From assembly GCF_001610895.1 (NCBI RefSeq), contig NZ_CP011273.1:5146001-5210000 (forward strand): 64,000 nucleotides of DNA, given 5' to 3'. A program made the translations under genes and the position numbers. This document shows positions 1 through 8,754 of the stretch, piece after piece; the stretch's first letter is position 1; each line of letters begins with the position of its first letter. The notes under the pieces were generated by a model. It was not told where the DNA came from. It was given only the letters and a program-made list of their open reading frames with translations, and ran no database searches. This DNA is from Planctomyces sp. SH-PL62 (GTDB lineage Bacteria > Planctomycetota > Planctomycetia > Isosphaerales > Isosphaeraceae).

Positions 1-956
1 CCCTGTCGCTGGAGCGGTCGGTCGTCGTCCGCGAGGGGGACGCCGTCCTCGCGGCGCATCCCAACTCGGCCGAGGGCTTGACGCTCTCGTATCACCTCGA
101 CTACGGCCAGGCGTCCCCGATCGGCAACCAGAGCGTCCTGCTGGCGGTGGCCCCCGACATCTTCCGCCGGGAAATCTCCCCCTGCCGCACCTTCCTCCTG
201 GAGCAGGAGGCCAAGGCGCTTCGAGCGGCCGGAATCGGGCTCCGAGCCAGTGAGGCCGACGTCCTGCTGTTCGGCCCCGACGGGGTCGTCGGGAACGCCC
301 TGCGGTTCCCCGACGAGTGCGCGCGGCACAAGGTCCTCGACATGGTGGGCGACCTCGCCCTCCTGGGTATGGACCTGCACGCCTTCGTCGTCGCCCACCG
401 CTCCGGGCACCACACCAACGCCCTGCTCGTCCGCAAGCTGATCCAGTCGATCGAGAAGGATCGCGAGAAGGACGCCCGGCCCCGGACCAGTCCCCTCCCC
501 ATCCGCGACGACGGCACGATCGACATCCAGGGCATCCTGGAGATCCTCCCGCACCGTTACCCGATGCTCCTGCTGGACCGCGTCGTCGAGCTGGAGCCCG
601 GCCGCCGGGTGGTGGGGATCAAGAATGTCTGCGCCAACGAGCCCTTCTTTCAAGGTCACTGGCCCGGCCGGCCGATCATGCCGGGTGTGCTCATCCTCGA
701 AGCGATGGCCCAGGCCGCCGGCGTCTTGATCGCCTCGACCGTGTGCCGACTGGGGAGGGCCGCGGTGATCGCCTCGGTCGACGGCGTGAAGCTGCGACGC
801 CAGGTGATCCCCGGCGATCAGCTCCGTCTGGAGGTGGAAGCGGTGAAGATCAAGTCGGCCTACGCCAGCGTCCGAAGCGTCGCCCGGGTCGGCGACGCCG
901 TGGCCGCCGAGGCGAGGATCCGTTTCGTGTTGATCGACGCCCCCCCGACCGCCTGA
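1..956 (+). CDS. lpxC/fabZ: UDP-3-O-acyl-GlcNAc deacetylase / 3-hydroxyacyl-ACP dehydratase fusion (LpxC-FabZ), 5' end missing
   Basis: The reading frame (codons from base 3) is open to the left window edge, so the LpxC N-terminus lies outside. The visible LpxC part carries HKVLDMVGDL (from about base 327), the zinc-ligand and active-site region, and the HRSGHHTN element. A short linker leads at about base 525 to a full FabZ hot-dog domain with LPHRYPMLLLDR and the catalytic-helix motif GHWPGRPIMPGVLILEAMAQ. In this family the first half makes the committed deacetylation step of lipid A synthesis and the second dehydrates 3-hydroxyacyl-ACP in fatty acid synthesis. The fusion is known from several phyla, including Bacteroidetes. 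lpxA follows 75 bp downstream, which supports a lipid A operon. The stop is TGA at 954-956. Confidence 0.95.
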   Translation, partial: LSLERSVVVREGDAVLAAHPNSAEGLTLSYHLDYGQASPIGNQSVLLAVAPDIFRREISPCRTFLLEQEAKALRAAGIGLRASEADVLLFGPDGVVGNALRFPDECARHKVLDMVGDLALLGMDLHAFVVAHRSGHHTNALLVRKLIQSIEKDREKDARPRTSPLPIRDDGTIDIQGILEILPHRYPMLLLDRVVELEPGRRVVGIKNVCANEPFFQGHWPGRPIMPGVLILEAMAQAAGVLIASTVCRLGRAAVIASVDGVKLRRQVIPGDQLRLEVEAVKIKSAYASVRSVARVGDAVAAEARIRFVLIDAPPTA

Positions 957-1031
957 GCCGGCGGGGCGGCCTCCTTTCGGAACAGCCAAGTATCTTCCAA
1001 TCCCGCTGACCGGCTGTAGGAACCCACACTC

Positions 1032-1847
1032 ATGGCCACCATGATCGCTGACACCGCGTGCATCGACCCCCGCGCCGAGATCGCGGACGGGGTGGAGATC
1101 GGCCCGTACTGCGTGATCGGCCCCGACGCCCGGATCGGTGAAGGCACCCGGCTGATCGCGCACGTCTGCATCCTGGGGCACACGACGGTCGGCGACCACA
1201 ACGTCGTCCACCCCAACACCGTGCTCGGCGGCGACCCCCAGGACTTCACCTACAAGGGCGAGCCCACCCGGCTGGAGATCGGCGACCACAACACCTTCCG
1301 CGAAGGGGTCACCATCCACCGCGGGAGCTGCAAGGAAGAGGGCGTCACCCGGATCGGCTCGCACAACTACTTCATGGCCAACGTCCACGTCGGCCACGAC
1401 TGCATCCTCGGCGACCGGATCCTGATCGCCAACAACACGATGCTCGCCGGCCACATCCACATGCAGTCGCACGCCACGGTCTCCGCCGGCTGCGGGCTGC
1501 ACCAGTTCGTCACGGTCGGCCAGTACAGCTACATCGGCGCCCTGACCCGGGCCTACCACGACGTGCCCCCCTACATGCTCGTCGAGGGGAACCCGTCGAA
1601 GGTCCGCTGCATCAACATCGTCGGCCTGAAGCGGCACGGGATCTCCCCCGAGGCCGTCACGGCCCTGCACGAGGCCCATCGCCTGATCTACCGCGCCCGG
1701 ATGATCGCCAAGCAGGCCCATGAGGTCCTCGAAGCCCACGGCCAGGTCTGCGCCGAGGTCCGCGGCCTCCTCGACTTCATCGAGGCCCAGCAGCAGGGCC
1801 GACACGGCCGGGGCCGCGATCGCGCCCGGCTCTCCGCCTCGGCCTGA
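1032..1847 (+). CDS. lpxA: acyl-ACP--UDP-N-acetylglucosamine O-acyltransferase
   Basis: This cytoplasmic enzyme transfers a 3-hydroxyacyl chain to UDP-GlcNAc, the first step of lipid A synthesis. The 271-aa protein begins with hexapeptide repeats typical of a left-handed beta-helix (for example ADGVEIGPYCVIGP). It carries the catalytic histidine in ANVHVGHDCILGD at about residue 122, followed by the conserved GCGLHQFVTVGQYSYIG and the SKVRCINIVGLKR entry to the C-terminal helical part. Length matches the family (262 in E. coli) apart from a short basic tail. A second ATG at 1041 is an equally possible start. It sits between lpxC-fabZ and a Gfo/Idh/MocA gene, an order also seen where the acceptor sugar is UDP-GlcNAc3N. 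Confidence 0.95.
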   Translation: MATMIADTACIDPRAEIADGVEIGPYCVIGPDARIGEGTRLIAHVCILGHTTVGDHNVVHPNTVLGGDPQDFTYKGEPTRLEIGDHNTFREGVTIHRGSCKEEGVTRIGSHNYFMANVHVGHDCILGDRILIANNTMLAGHIHMQSHATVSAGCGLHQFVTVGQYSYIGALTRAYHDVPPYMLVEGNPSKVRCINIVGLKRHGISPEAVTALHEAHRLIYRARMIAKQAHEVLEAHGQVCAEVRGLLDFIEAQQQGRHGRGRDRARLSASA

Positions 1848-1896
1848 ACGCCCGGGCAATGGAATGCCACGCCTTGAGACACGGAGTGTCCGTCCG

Positions 1897-3015
1897 ATGA
1901 AACCGCTGCGAGTCGCCGTCGTCGGCGTCGGCCACCTGGGCCGACATCACGCCCGGATCCTGGGCTCTCTCCCCGGGGTCGAACTGGTCGCCGTCGCGGA
2001 CTCGCGGCCTGAACAGGCCCAGGCCGTCGCCGAAAGCCTCGGCACCCGCGCCGTGCTCGACTACCGCGAGCTGATCGGCCGGGTCGACGCCGTGTCCGTG
2101 GCCGTGCCGACGGTCCTCCACCGCGAGGTCGCCGGCGCGTTCCTGGAGAACGGCGTTCCGGCGATGGTGGAGAAGCCCCTCGCCGGCACGATCGCCGAGG
2201 CCGAGGAGCTGGTGGCGATCGCCCGATCGACCGGCGCGGCGCTCCAGGTCGGACACATCGAACGCTTCAACCCGGCGTTCTCGACCCTCCAGGGCTCGCC
2301 GATCCGGCCCCGGTTCCTCAGCGCCGAGCGGCTGGCGATGTACACCTTCCGATCGACCGACGTGGGGGTCGTCTTCGATCTGATGATCCATGACATCGAC
2401 CTGGTGCTGAGCCTGGTCGATTCGCCCGTGCGGTCGGTCTCGGCCGTGGGGGTCGGCCTGTTCGGCGATCACGAGGACGTGGCCGACGCCCGGATCGAGT
2501 TCGCCAACGGGACCGTCGCCAACCTCTCCGCCAGCCGCGCCAGCTACGCGACCTCGCGCAAGATGCGGATCTGGGGGGCCGAGGGCTACGCCTCGCTCGA
2601 CTTCGCCGCCAAGCAGGCGACCGTCGTCCGGCCGTCGGACGAGTTCCTCGCCGGCGGAGTCGACCTGGAAGGGGTCGACCTCGCACAACCGGCCGCCATC
2701 AAGGAACACCTCTTCGGGAAGGTGCTCCGGGTCGACCGGATCGAGCCGCCGGGCTGCGATCAGCTCACCCTGGAACTCCAGGACTTCGTCGACTCGGTGC
2801 GGAACGGGACCCGCCCCCGCGTGACCGGCGAGGACGCGCTGGCCGCCGTGAGGCTGGCGGACCAGATCGTCCGCGCCATCGACGCCCATCGCTGGGAAGG
2901 GGACGCGCAGGCCCCCCCGCCGCCGGCCCACGCCGCCGAGGCCGGCTCTGCTCTCCGCGGGCCCCACGCCTGGAGCCGCAGCCGGCTGGAGCGGCTTTCT
3001 CGGACCACGAGCTGA
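1897..3015 (+). CDS. Gfo/Idh/MocA family oxidoreductase, GnnA-like
   Basis: A 372-aa NAD(P)-dependent sugar oxidoreductase. The N-terminal Rossmann fold starts directly at the chosen ATG (RVAVVGVGHLGRHHA, glycine motif at residues 10-15). The family catalytic lysine lies in VEKPLAGT (about Lys93), followed by VGHIERFNPAF and a beta-sheet substrate domain with DLMIHDIDLV. The frame is open further upstream into lpxA, but the Rossmann strand fixes the start at 1897. In Acidithiobacillus, gnnA lies between lpxA and lpxB and oxidises C3 of UDP-GlcNAc before transamination by GnnB. The position next to lpxA suggests the same role here, but no aminotransferase partner is in the window, so this is inference. 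The last 40 residues are low-complexity. Confidence 0.85.
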   Translation: MKPLRVAVVGVGHLGRHHARILGSLPGVELVAVADSRPEQAQAVAESLGTRAVLDYRELIGRVDAVSVAVPTVLHREVAGAFLENGVPAMVEKPLAGTIAEAEELVAIARSTGAALQVGHIERFNPAFSTLQGSPIRPRFLSAERLAMYTFRSTDVGVVFDLMIHDIDLVLSLVDSPVRSVSAVGVGLFGDHEDVADARIEFANGTVANLSASRASYATSRKMRIWGAEGYASLDFAAKQATVVRPSDEFLAGGVDLEGVDLAQPAAIKEHLFGKVLRVDRIEPPGCDQLTLELQDFVDSVRNGTRPRVTGEDALAAVRLADQIVRAIDAHRWEGDAQAPPPPAHAAEAGSALRGPHAWSRSRLERLSRTTS

Positions 3016-3095
3016 GCCGCCCCGGATCCGCCCGACCGGCGACCGCCGAATGCGGAGGATCACCCCGACCCGCCCCCGACCCGTTCCCGGTGCGC

Positions 3096-3125
3096 TTGCC
3101 AGGAGGGGCTGGTTTGGATTAGACT
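3096..3125 (+). promoter_or_regulatory. candidate sigma70-type promoter for the small basic protein
   Basis: TTGCCA at 3096-3101, an 18-base spacer and TAGACT at 3120-3125 lie about 130 bases ahead of the start at 3256. Both hexamers match consensus at four or more of six positions. Read by eye only. Confidence 0.45.
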
Positions 3126-3255
3126 ACTCGGGTCGAGGCCTGCGCCCGGAGTCCGGCCGTTTCGTCCGGCCGACCCGCGCGGGATGTGTTGCGACCGCCG
3201 CCGGCGGTCTGTTTCCTTATCTCTTTCCGCGCGAAGACGTTGCAGGATTCGATCG

Positions 3256-3618
3256 ATGGCCAAGAAAGACGCCGGCAAGGAAAATGTGAAGGTCAAGAAG
3301 CCCAAGCAGGGGCCTCCTCAGGACTCGGTTAAGCCCAAGAAGCCCAAGAAGGAAGCCGCCCCAGCCGAAGCCCCGGTGATCGAGGAGAAGAAGCCCGAGG
3401 CTCCCCGGCCTCCCGCCGACCCCCGCCTCAAGTACGTCAAGAAGTTCCACGGCCGGTTCCTGCCCCGCGGCCCGCTGCGCGACCGCCACACCGCCCTCTT
3501 CGCCCGCTGGAACAGCGGCGAGGATCACGGCGGCGTGACCGTCGAGGAACTCAAGTCGCTGTACGAGGACTGGCGGGCCACCCGTCAGAAGCCCGTCAAG
3601 AAGACCGCGGCCGTCTGA
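3256..3618 (+). CDS. small Lys/Pro-rich basic protein of unknown function
   Basis: I do not recognise a family. The 120-aa product starts at MAKKDAGKENVKVKKPK. Its first half is a lysine-, proline- and glutamate-rich tail with repeated KPKK and EKKPEAPRPP tracts, probably disordered. The second half is a compact segment, about residues 56-110, with RLKYVKKFHGRFLPRGPLRDRH and a helical EELKSLYEDWRATRQK stretch. The high positive charge would fit nucleic-acid binding, but that is only inference. The frame is open upstream to 3184, but the ATG at 3256 has the candidate promoter and leader ahead of it. A UUCG-capped hairpin follows the stop. Confidence 0.7.
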   Translation: MAKKDAGKENVKVKKPKQGPPQDSVKPKKPKKEAAPAEAPVIEEKKPEAPRPPADPRLKYVKKFHGRFLPRGPLRDRHTALFARWNSGEDHGGVTVEELKSLYEDWRATRQKPVKKTAAV

Positions 3619-3621
3619 CCC

Positions 3622-3682
3622 GAGTCCCTTCGGGGACTCTTCGGATCTTCCAGGGCGAGCGGGACATCCCGCCTCGCCCTGG
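3622..3682. terminator. two hairpins between convergent genes
   Basis: GAGTCCC (3622-3628), loop TTCG and GGGACTC (3633-3639) form a UUCG tetraloop hairpin just after the stop at 3618. A longer hairpin follows, with CCAGGGCGAG (3650-3659) pairing with CTCGCCCTGG (3673-3682) and an inner CGGG/CCCG pair. Neither is followed by a good T-run. Their place between convergent genes suggests bidirectional termination. Confidence 0.5.
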
Positions 3683-3715
3683 ACGCCTCCCCCCTTCCTT
3701 CTCGGCTCGCGACGG

Positions 3716-6565
3716 TCACTCGGCCCGGTCGCGAACTGCATAGCGACGAACCGACGAGGCCACGGCCTGAGCCACGCTCCGGGCCGTATCGTTCGGCGCG
3801 CATCCCACGGCGGCCATCGCCTGCTCATACGCCTCGTCGGCTCGGGCGTCGTCCTGTTCGAGAACGGCCAGGCCGTAGCGGGCCTCGAACAGCTTGGGGT
3901 CGGCCGCGATCGCCCGCAGGTAATGTTCGCGAGCCCGGTCGAAGCGACCTTCCACGACATCGCACACGGCGAGGCGTGCATCACGCACGGCGGGCCTTGG
4001 AACGTCCCCGGCGCTCTGGAGGTATTCGCGGGCTCGTCCCGGCTCCCCCAGATGCAGGAGCAGCGTGGAGAGCCGTTCAACGGCGTCCCAGCCCCCCTTC
4101 CCCACCGGATAGGCGTTCTCCAGCAGCCGGGCCGCCGTCTCCACCCGCCCCAGCTCCAGTTCATGGTTCACCAGCCGGTCCAGCTCGTCCAGGTTCCCCC
4201 AGCGCGTCGGGACGGGCTCGGACAGGCGCTGGGCGATCGGCCCCCGCGCGAGCTCGGCGGCGGCCTGCACTTCCGTCTGCTGCGGGTTGATCGGCCGAAG
4301 CTCCCGGATCCGGTCGAGCGTCGCCAGCAAGGGCTCCAGCATTCCCCGGTTCTCGTACGACCTCTGGAGCACGGCCAGCGTCAGGAAGTCGCGGGGGGCG
4401 ATGGCGGAGGCCCTCCGTAACGCGTAGGTCGCGCGGGACGTGGAGAGGTCGAAGATCGGGTCGAACGGCATGCGACATCGGGGCGCGGCGGCCGTGGGGT
4501 CGCGAATCATCTCGACGTAGCCGATCGACTTCCAGCCTTCCAGCGAGTCGGGCTCGGCCTTCACGACGCGCCAGGCGTAGTCGAGGGCGAGCCAGAGCAT
4601 GGGCCGGGCGAGGTCGCCGCGCCCCCCGGCACCGAGGAAGTTCGCGTAGTTCCGCATCCCCTTGGATGCGGCGATCAGCGCCGCTTCCCCCTGGGGCTCG
4701 ACGTCGGTCGAGGGGTGGAAGTGCCGGGCCGCGAAGTCGACCTCGTGGGCCGCCACGGCCTCCTCGTAGGATTCATGCACGAAGACCGCCGAGACCGTAT
4801 CGAACCGGACGCACCGCCAACGGCCGCTTTTCAGGAGTGCGGCCCCGGTCTCGGTGTTGTATTCGTGGTCGACCAGGATCGAGGGCCTGCCTTCGGCGTC
4901 AAGCTCGCGCTGCCAGCGCGGGTTGTCCTTCGCGATCCATTCCTTCAGGTCGAGATAGCGACGGTAGAGCTGCGGCCCGGTGACCTCCAGGCGAGGGTCC
5001 GTGAAGACGGTCTTCCCCGGACCTCCCGGTTTCTCCGGGCTGTGGTAGTAAATGAACAGCGAGGCGTGGCCGTTGTGGAAGCTGAGGAACCGATCGGGCA
5101 TGTCGGGCTCGCCCGCGAACTTGGCGGACTCGTGAGGGAACCAGAGCGGCTCCTCTCCCCAGCCGATCACCCGGCCTTCCCCGGCCCAGGTGTAGAACAA
5201 CCCGCTCCCCACCGCGAAGGTCAGGAAGATCAGAGCCACCAGGGCGACGAGTCTCGGGCGGATGCCGTCCGAGCGGCCGTCGTCGACCCCGGCGGCCTCG
5301 CGACGGGCGTGCCGTGCGGCGGCCCACTCGGCGAAGTTCCAGGCGGTCACGGTCCCCACCACGGCCGCGAACTGGTGGCTGTTCCGGGTGGCCTGGAAGC
5401 TCAGGATCGAGAAGGAGGCGAAGAGGAGCAGGCGGAGGAGGCTGATCCGCCACCCCGGTTCGGCCGCTTCGATCGCGGCCTCCGAAGCCTTCTTGCGCCG
5501 CGTCTCCCCCCCTTTTCTGGAGGCCGCGTCCGCCCCCTTGGCCCGCTTCCGCTTGCGACCGTCCGGCGCGGGCTCGGCCGCGGGACCGCTCCCCGCGCGA
5601 AGGCCCTGGAGCCGCGAGGCACCGGCGTCGAGGATCGGCAGGAGGAAGCTCAGAGCCCCGAGCACGATCGTCGCCATGTGGATCTGCAAGGGGACGTTGC
5701 CGAATCCGGACTCCTGGATGAACTGGGGGATCGGCTTCAGCTCGGCGATGGTCCGGGAGAAATCCGCGCCCCGCATCGTCCCGGCCAGTTCCAGGGGGTA
5801 AAGGGCCCCATGAAGACCGTATGGATTCAGCAGGCACGCCAGCCCCGTCGCGGCCGACGCCGGCACGACCGTCGACCACCACCGCCGACGCTCCACCGCG
5901 AGCGACCCGCGCCGGAGGGCGGCGTCGATCAGGGCGAACCCAAGGATGATCGGCCCCAGGATGAACAACCCGTGAGAGTTTACCCAGGCGACCTGCGCGA
6001 AAGGCAGGACCCAGGCCAGCCACGGGCGGCGGTCCCATCGGCACAGGACCGCGAGGAAGATGGAGAGGTAGAGGAGCGTCAGGGTCTCGGGCCGGATGTA
6101 CATGCGACCCGAGAGGACCAGGAGCGCCGGGAGCCAGGCCAGGACCATCGCCCAGACAGGCCAGGTCCGCCGCCTCGCGGTGATGAGCAGCAGCAGCGCC
6201 GCGCAGGTGACCAGGCACTTCGCCAGCGTCAGCGCGGGGACGCCACCCTGCTCATGGACCCAGCTGATGCAGACCTGGAAGATCCAGTGCAGGTCGATCC
6301 AGGGCGAACCGGCGCGGGTGAACGTGTAGAAGTCGACCCGGGGGATCTCGCCCCACTTGCGGATCAGGTCGCCCGTCCGCAGGTGCCAGTAGAAGTCCGT
6401 GTCCTTGAGCCGGAAGACGCCGAGCAGGAACCCCAGCGCCAGGAAGAATCCGATCAGCACGGCGTCGAAGAGTCGGAGGCCCCAGGCGGTCGCGGCGGCC
6501 TCCCGAGCATGCTCCGCCAGGGCCGAGGATCGTGGTTTGGGCGGCGAAAGACGACCCTCGGACAT
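3716..6565 (-). CDS. polytopic membrane protein with C-terminal TPR-like region
   Basis: A 949-aa protein of the planctomycete multi-pass membrane/TPR type. The N-terminal half has many hydrophobic helices starting at LFDAVLIGFFLALGFLLGVF. The first loop contains DTDFYWHLRTGD and SPWIDLHWIFQ, which resemble GT-C glycosyltransferase-like proteins. A basic loop rich in Lys, Arg and Ala (encoded near 5470-5600) interrupts the helices. The C-terminal third is helical, with TPR-like units such as GRFDRAREHYLRAIAADPKL. The frame allows a start at 6637, but the ATG at 6565 is preceded by GGGGAG at good spacing and is preferred. Substrate and reaction are unknown. It may act in envelope polysaccharide or protein modification. 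Confidence 0.75.
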   Translation of the reverse strand: MSEGRLSPPKPRSSALAEHAREAAATAWGLRLFDAVLIGFFLALGFLLGVFRLKDTDFYWHLRTGDLIRKWGEIPRVDFYTFTRAGSPWIDLHWIFQVCISWVHEQGGVPALTLAKCLVTCAALLLLITARRRTWPVWAMVLAWLPALLVLSGRMYIRPETLTLLYLSIFLAVLCRWDRRPWLAWVLPFAQVAWVNSHGLFILGPIILGFALIDAALRRGSLAVERRRWWSTVVPASAATGLACLLNPYGLHGALYPLELAGTMRGADFSRTIAELKPIPQFIQESGFGNVPLQIHMATIVLGALSFLLPILDAGASRLQGLRAGSGPAAEPAPDGRKRKRAKGADAASRKGGETRRKKASEAAIEAAEPGWRISLLRLLLFASFSILSFQATRNSHQFAAVVGTVTAWNFAEWAAARHARREAAGVDDGRSDGIRPRLVALVALIFLTFAVGSGLFYTWAGEGRVIGWGEEPLWFPHESAKFAGEPDMPDRFLSFHNGHASLFIYYHSPEKPGGPGKTVFTDPRLEVTGPQLYRRYLDLKEWIAKDNPRWQRELDAEGRPSILVDHEYNTETGAALLKSGRWRCVRFDTVSAVFVHESYEEAVAAHEVDFAARHFHPSTDVEPQGEAALIAASKGMRNYANFLGAGGRGDLARPMLWLALDYAWRVVKAEPDSLEGWKSIGYVEMIRDPTAAAPRCRMPFDPIFDLSTSRATYALRRASAIAPRDFLTLAVLQRSYENRGMLEPLLATLDRIRELRPINPQQTEVQAAAELARGPIAQRLSEPVPTRWGNLDELDRLVNHELELGRVETAARLLENAYPVGKGGWDAVERLSTLLLHLGEPGRAREYLQSAGDVPRPAVRDARLAVCDVVEGRFDRAREHYLRAIAADPKLFEARYGLAVLEQDDARADEAYEQAMAAVGCAPNDTARSVAQAVASSVRRYAVRDRAE

Positions 6566-6682
6566 CGACCGACTCCCCACCCGAACGACCTCGACGACCC
6601 CCGGGCGCGACCGCGATCCGGTCCCTGAGTCTACCATCGAGTCGCGGGCAGGGTCGAGGCTTCCACCCTTGTCGGGTTCGGC

Positions 6683-7159
6683 TCAGTTCTGGTCGATCCA
6701 GTTGATGCCGCTCGTCCACCACGGGGGCGTCCGGCTGGTCCGGGGTGCGTAGTAGTTGCTCCGCCGGGTGGGGTACACAAAAGGAGAGAGGATCGGCTGA
6801 TTCGGCGTCGAAGTCGAGGTCGCGGGCGCGGCGCGGACGACGCCGTCGTAGCCGCGGTTGTACGTCACGACGGGGGCCGAGACCGACCGCATCGCCGAGA
6901 ACGGGCCGTACAGCGACATCGACGTGTCGCCGAAATTGCCGAGCGGGGAGTAGCCCCCGGCGATCGGGGCGGCCCCGCCCACCATGATGTACGGAGTGGG
7001 CTCGAAAGTCCCGAGCGAACCGGGAGGCTCGCAGACCATCCCCGGCCCCTGGGCTCGGGCCGTCGCCCCGACGATCGTCGGGGCGACCAGGGCGGCGATC
7101 GCCGCCGCGATGCGGAGGATTCCGAAGTACGGACCAGCGGGGCGAGTGGGCAGACTCAT
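6683..7159 (-). CDS. small exported protein of unknown function
   Basis: A 158-aa protein not assigned to a family. It has a plausible signal peptide, with a basic start followed by the hydrophobic stretch ILRIAAAIAALVAPTIVGAT and a probable cleavage after ARA. The mature part is rich in Gly, Pro, Ser, Thr and Tyr, has little predicted helix, and ends in PPWWTSGINWIDQN. Composition fits an extracellular or periplasmic structural protein. It lies upstream of the membrane/TPR gene on the same strand, with 117 bp between them. Confidence 0.65.
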   Translation of the reverse strand: MSLPTRPAGPYFGILRIAAAIAALVAPTIVGATARAQGPGMVCEPPGSLGTFEPTPYIMVGGAAPIAGGYSPLGNFGDTSMSLYGPFSAMRSVSAPVVTYNRGYDGVVRAAPATSTSTPNQPILSPFVYPTRRSNYYAPRTSRTPPWWTSGINWIDQN

Positions 7160-7291
7160 GGGGAAACCTCGGGGTGGATTCGCCGCGACGGCGTTCGGGG
7201 AGGCGGCCCCCTCGACGGCTCGAAGGGGCGACTTGAGGAAATCTACCCTACGAATCGCCCCGAGATCGGATTTCTGCCGGTTCCGCAGACC

Positions 7292-7852
7292 TCAAGGGTT
7301 CTTCGCGTGAGGATTGCGAGGCTTGGGGACGAGCCCGTGCAACTCGTCGAGGATCCGCGCCACGCTGGCCCCGATCCCGGAGTGCAAGAGGTCGTGGAGC
7401 TTGGACATCAGCTCCCCTTCGCGGAGCAGGACGCTTTCATGCGTCGAGAGGGCCATCCTCGGGCCGGGCTCGGGATTCGCCCGCGCGGCCTCGCGATAGT
7501 CCTCGGAAATCCCCCGGACTCCGGGACTCGAACCGGCGGGTAAGGCGAGCGGCCCCCCCTCGGCGGGATACCAGCGGCCGACGGCCTGCGGCCTCGAAAG
7601 GGGCTGGGAACGATCGCCCGCCCCGCGAGGCGTGGGCGAGGTGGTCTCCTCGTCCTCTCCCAGCAGGGCGTCCATCGAGACTTCGAGGGCCACGGCGATC
7701 CTGCGGAGCGTCCCGGCACGCGGCAGCCCCGTCTTGCCGCTTTCGATCTGATAAAGCGCGGTGCGCGATATCTCCGCCCGATTGGCCAGTTCGTCGGGTC
7801 CCCAGCCTTTGGCGTATCGAAAATCCCGGACGCGTTGAGCCAGTGTCATCAT
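7292..7852 (-). CDS. XRE-family (Cro/CI-type) transcriptional regulator
   Basis: A 186-aa DNA-binding protein. Residues 3-65 form an XRE helix-turn-helix: LAQRVRDFRYAKGWGPDELA, then SRTALYQIESGKTGLPR and LRRIAVALEVSMDALLG. The remaining 120 residues are variable and may sense a ligand or partner, but no known effector domain is visible. The open frame continues to 8008, but the extension crosses the promoter read at 7990-8018 and has no HTH-like content. The paired ATGs at 7852 and 7849 follow a GAGG element, so 7852 is chosen. The -35 box of its own promoter lies inside a perfect palindrome, which suggests autoregulation. Confidence 0.85.
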   Translation of the reverse strand: MMTLAQRVRDFRYAKGWGPDELANRAEISRTALYQIESGKTGLPRAGTLRRIAVALEVSMDALLGEDEETTSPTPRGAGDRSQPLSRPQAVGRWYPAEGGPLALPAGSSPGVRGISEDYREAARANPEPGPRMALSTHESVLLREGELMSKLHDLLHSGIGASVARILDELHGLVPKPRNPHAKNP

Positions 7853-8355
7853 GGGAGTCCTCACCGCTTGAATTCCAGGATCGAGCCGCTCAAATCGGAT
7901 GGGAAGCGGATCGAAAGTGCGGACCACCCCATCGTGGCGACGCCGGATCCTCGCAAGCCTCTCAACCTTCACGCCCAACCCGAGACGAACTTTTACGAAA
8001 CCTAGCATTGACTGTCAATCAAGAGCCGACGAATCGCCAAATCAGGGCGATCCGAACAGCGCCTCGATCTCCCAAGGCTGGATCATCGTCGGCTCTCTCA
8101 ATCGGTGCAAGTGCGCCAAGGATCGAGGATCTGGCTCATTCAAACGAATCCATGCGGGATCTCCGCCTCGCAAGCGGGGATCGGCCGGGATTCGTCGTCG
8201 CACCATAAAGCCTGGAGACATTACGACCCAGGGATGAAAAAGGTGCGATCGTCCAGATCCTCACCGTTATTGTATGACTTCGGGTAGGTCGAGGAGAACC
8301 GCCGAAATCCTAATGACTTCGAATTTCCGCGGCGATGCGCTCCGGGCCTGCGGCG
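7853..8355. other. gene-free spacer with the XRE leader
   Basis: Apart from the XRE promoter and palindrome at 7990-8019 and the roughly 130-nt XRE leader, I see only short open frames without start signals. The 9-mer ATGACTTCG occurs at 8274 and again at 8313, which may be chance. Confidence 0.4.
7990..8019 (-). promoter_or_regulatory. XRE promoter with palindromic operator candidate
   Basis: On the minus strand a perfect TTGACA -35 (8018-8013) is followed by 17 bases and TAAAAG (7995-7990). The -35 box lies within the perfect palindrome ATTGAC-T-GTCAAT (8007-8019). This is the usual arrangement for a small HTH protein that represses its own gene. That it binds here is inference. Confidence 0.6.
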
Positions 8356-8616
8356 TCAGCTTCCGGCATCCAGTTCCTTCAGGATGGCGACGAGCAATTG
8401 CGGGTCGCGTTTGTCCATCAGGTGGGCGATCCGCGTTTCCGGGAATTCGACCTTCCGGAGGGCGTCCTCGACGCGTTTCCAGAGCCTTTCCTTCTGCTTG
8501 CCTTCGGAGAGGTAGAGGTCCGTGGCCAGCTCGGAGAGGCGCTGATAGGTGATGGCGTCGAAATTCTTGTAGTAGCGGTTGATGATCTTCTTTTGATGGG
8601 GCGAAAAGTCGGCCAT
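8356..8616 (-). CDS. small conserved-looking helical protein of unknown function
   Basis: An 86-aa, highly charged and apparently all-helical protein starting MADFSPHQKKIINRYYKNFD and ending in LLVAILKELDAGS. It has no signal peptide, membrane segment or cysteine. The pattern of Tyr, Lys and Leu resembles small cytoplasmic proteins annotated as hypothetical in planctomycete genomes, as far as I remember, but I cannot name a family. Start, length and codon use (GC-rich third positions) support a real gene. It stands alone between the XRE leader and the surface protein gene on the same strand. Confidence 0.65.
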   Translation of the reverse strand: MADFSPHQKKIINRYYKNFDAITYQRLSELATDLYLSEGKQKERLWKRVEDALRKVEFPETRIAHLMDKRDPQLLVAILKELDAGS

Positions 8617-8697
8617 GGGCGTCGAGTCTCGTGAGGAGAGGGTCCCGGAGAGTCCGCGCGATCATCCTATCGTACCGGGGGCTCGGGGAGCCAGCCT

Positions 8698-8729
8698 GGC
8701 CGAGGGGGTGAAGCCCATCCCCCTCGGCC
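8698..8729 (-). terminator. GC hairpin after the LEPR-XLL-like gene
   Basis: GGCCGAGGGGG (8698-8708) pairs perfectly with CCCCCTCGGCC (8719-8729) around a 10-base loop, 26 bases after the stop of the gene ending at 8755. There is no T-run, as at several other gene ends here. Confidence 0.5.
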
Positions 8730-8754
8730 CGGCTTGACGGGAAGGCTCGATGGG

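Noticed and set aside
4715-6628. 637-codon plus-strand frame opposite the membrane/TPR gene
   Set aside because: No domain, start site or codon pattern; the minus-strand product has coherent membrane helices.
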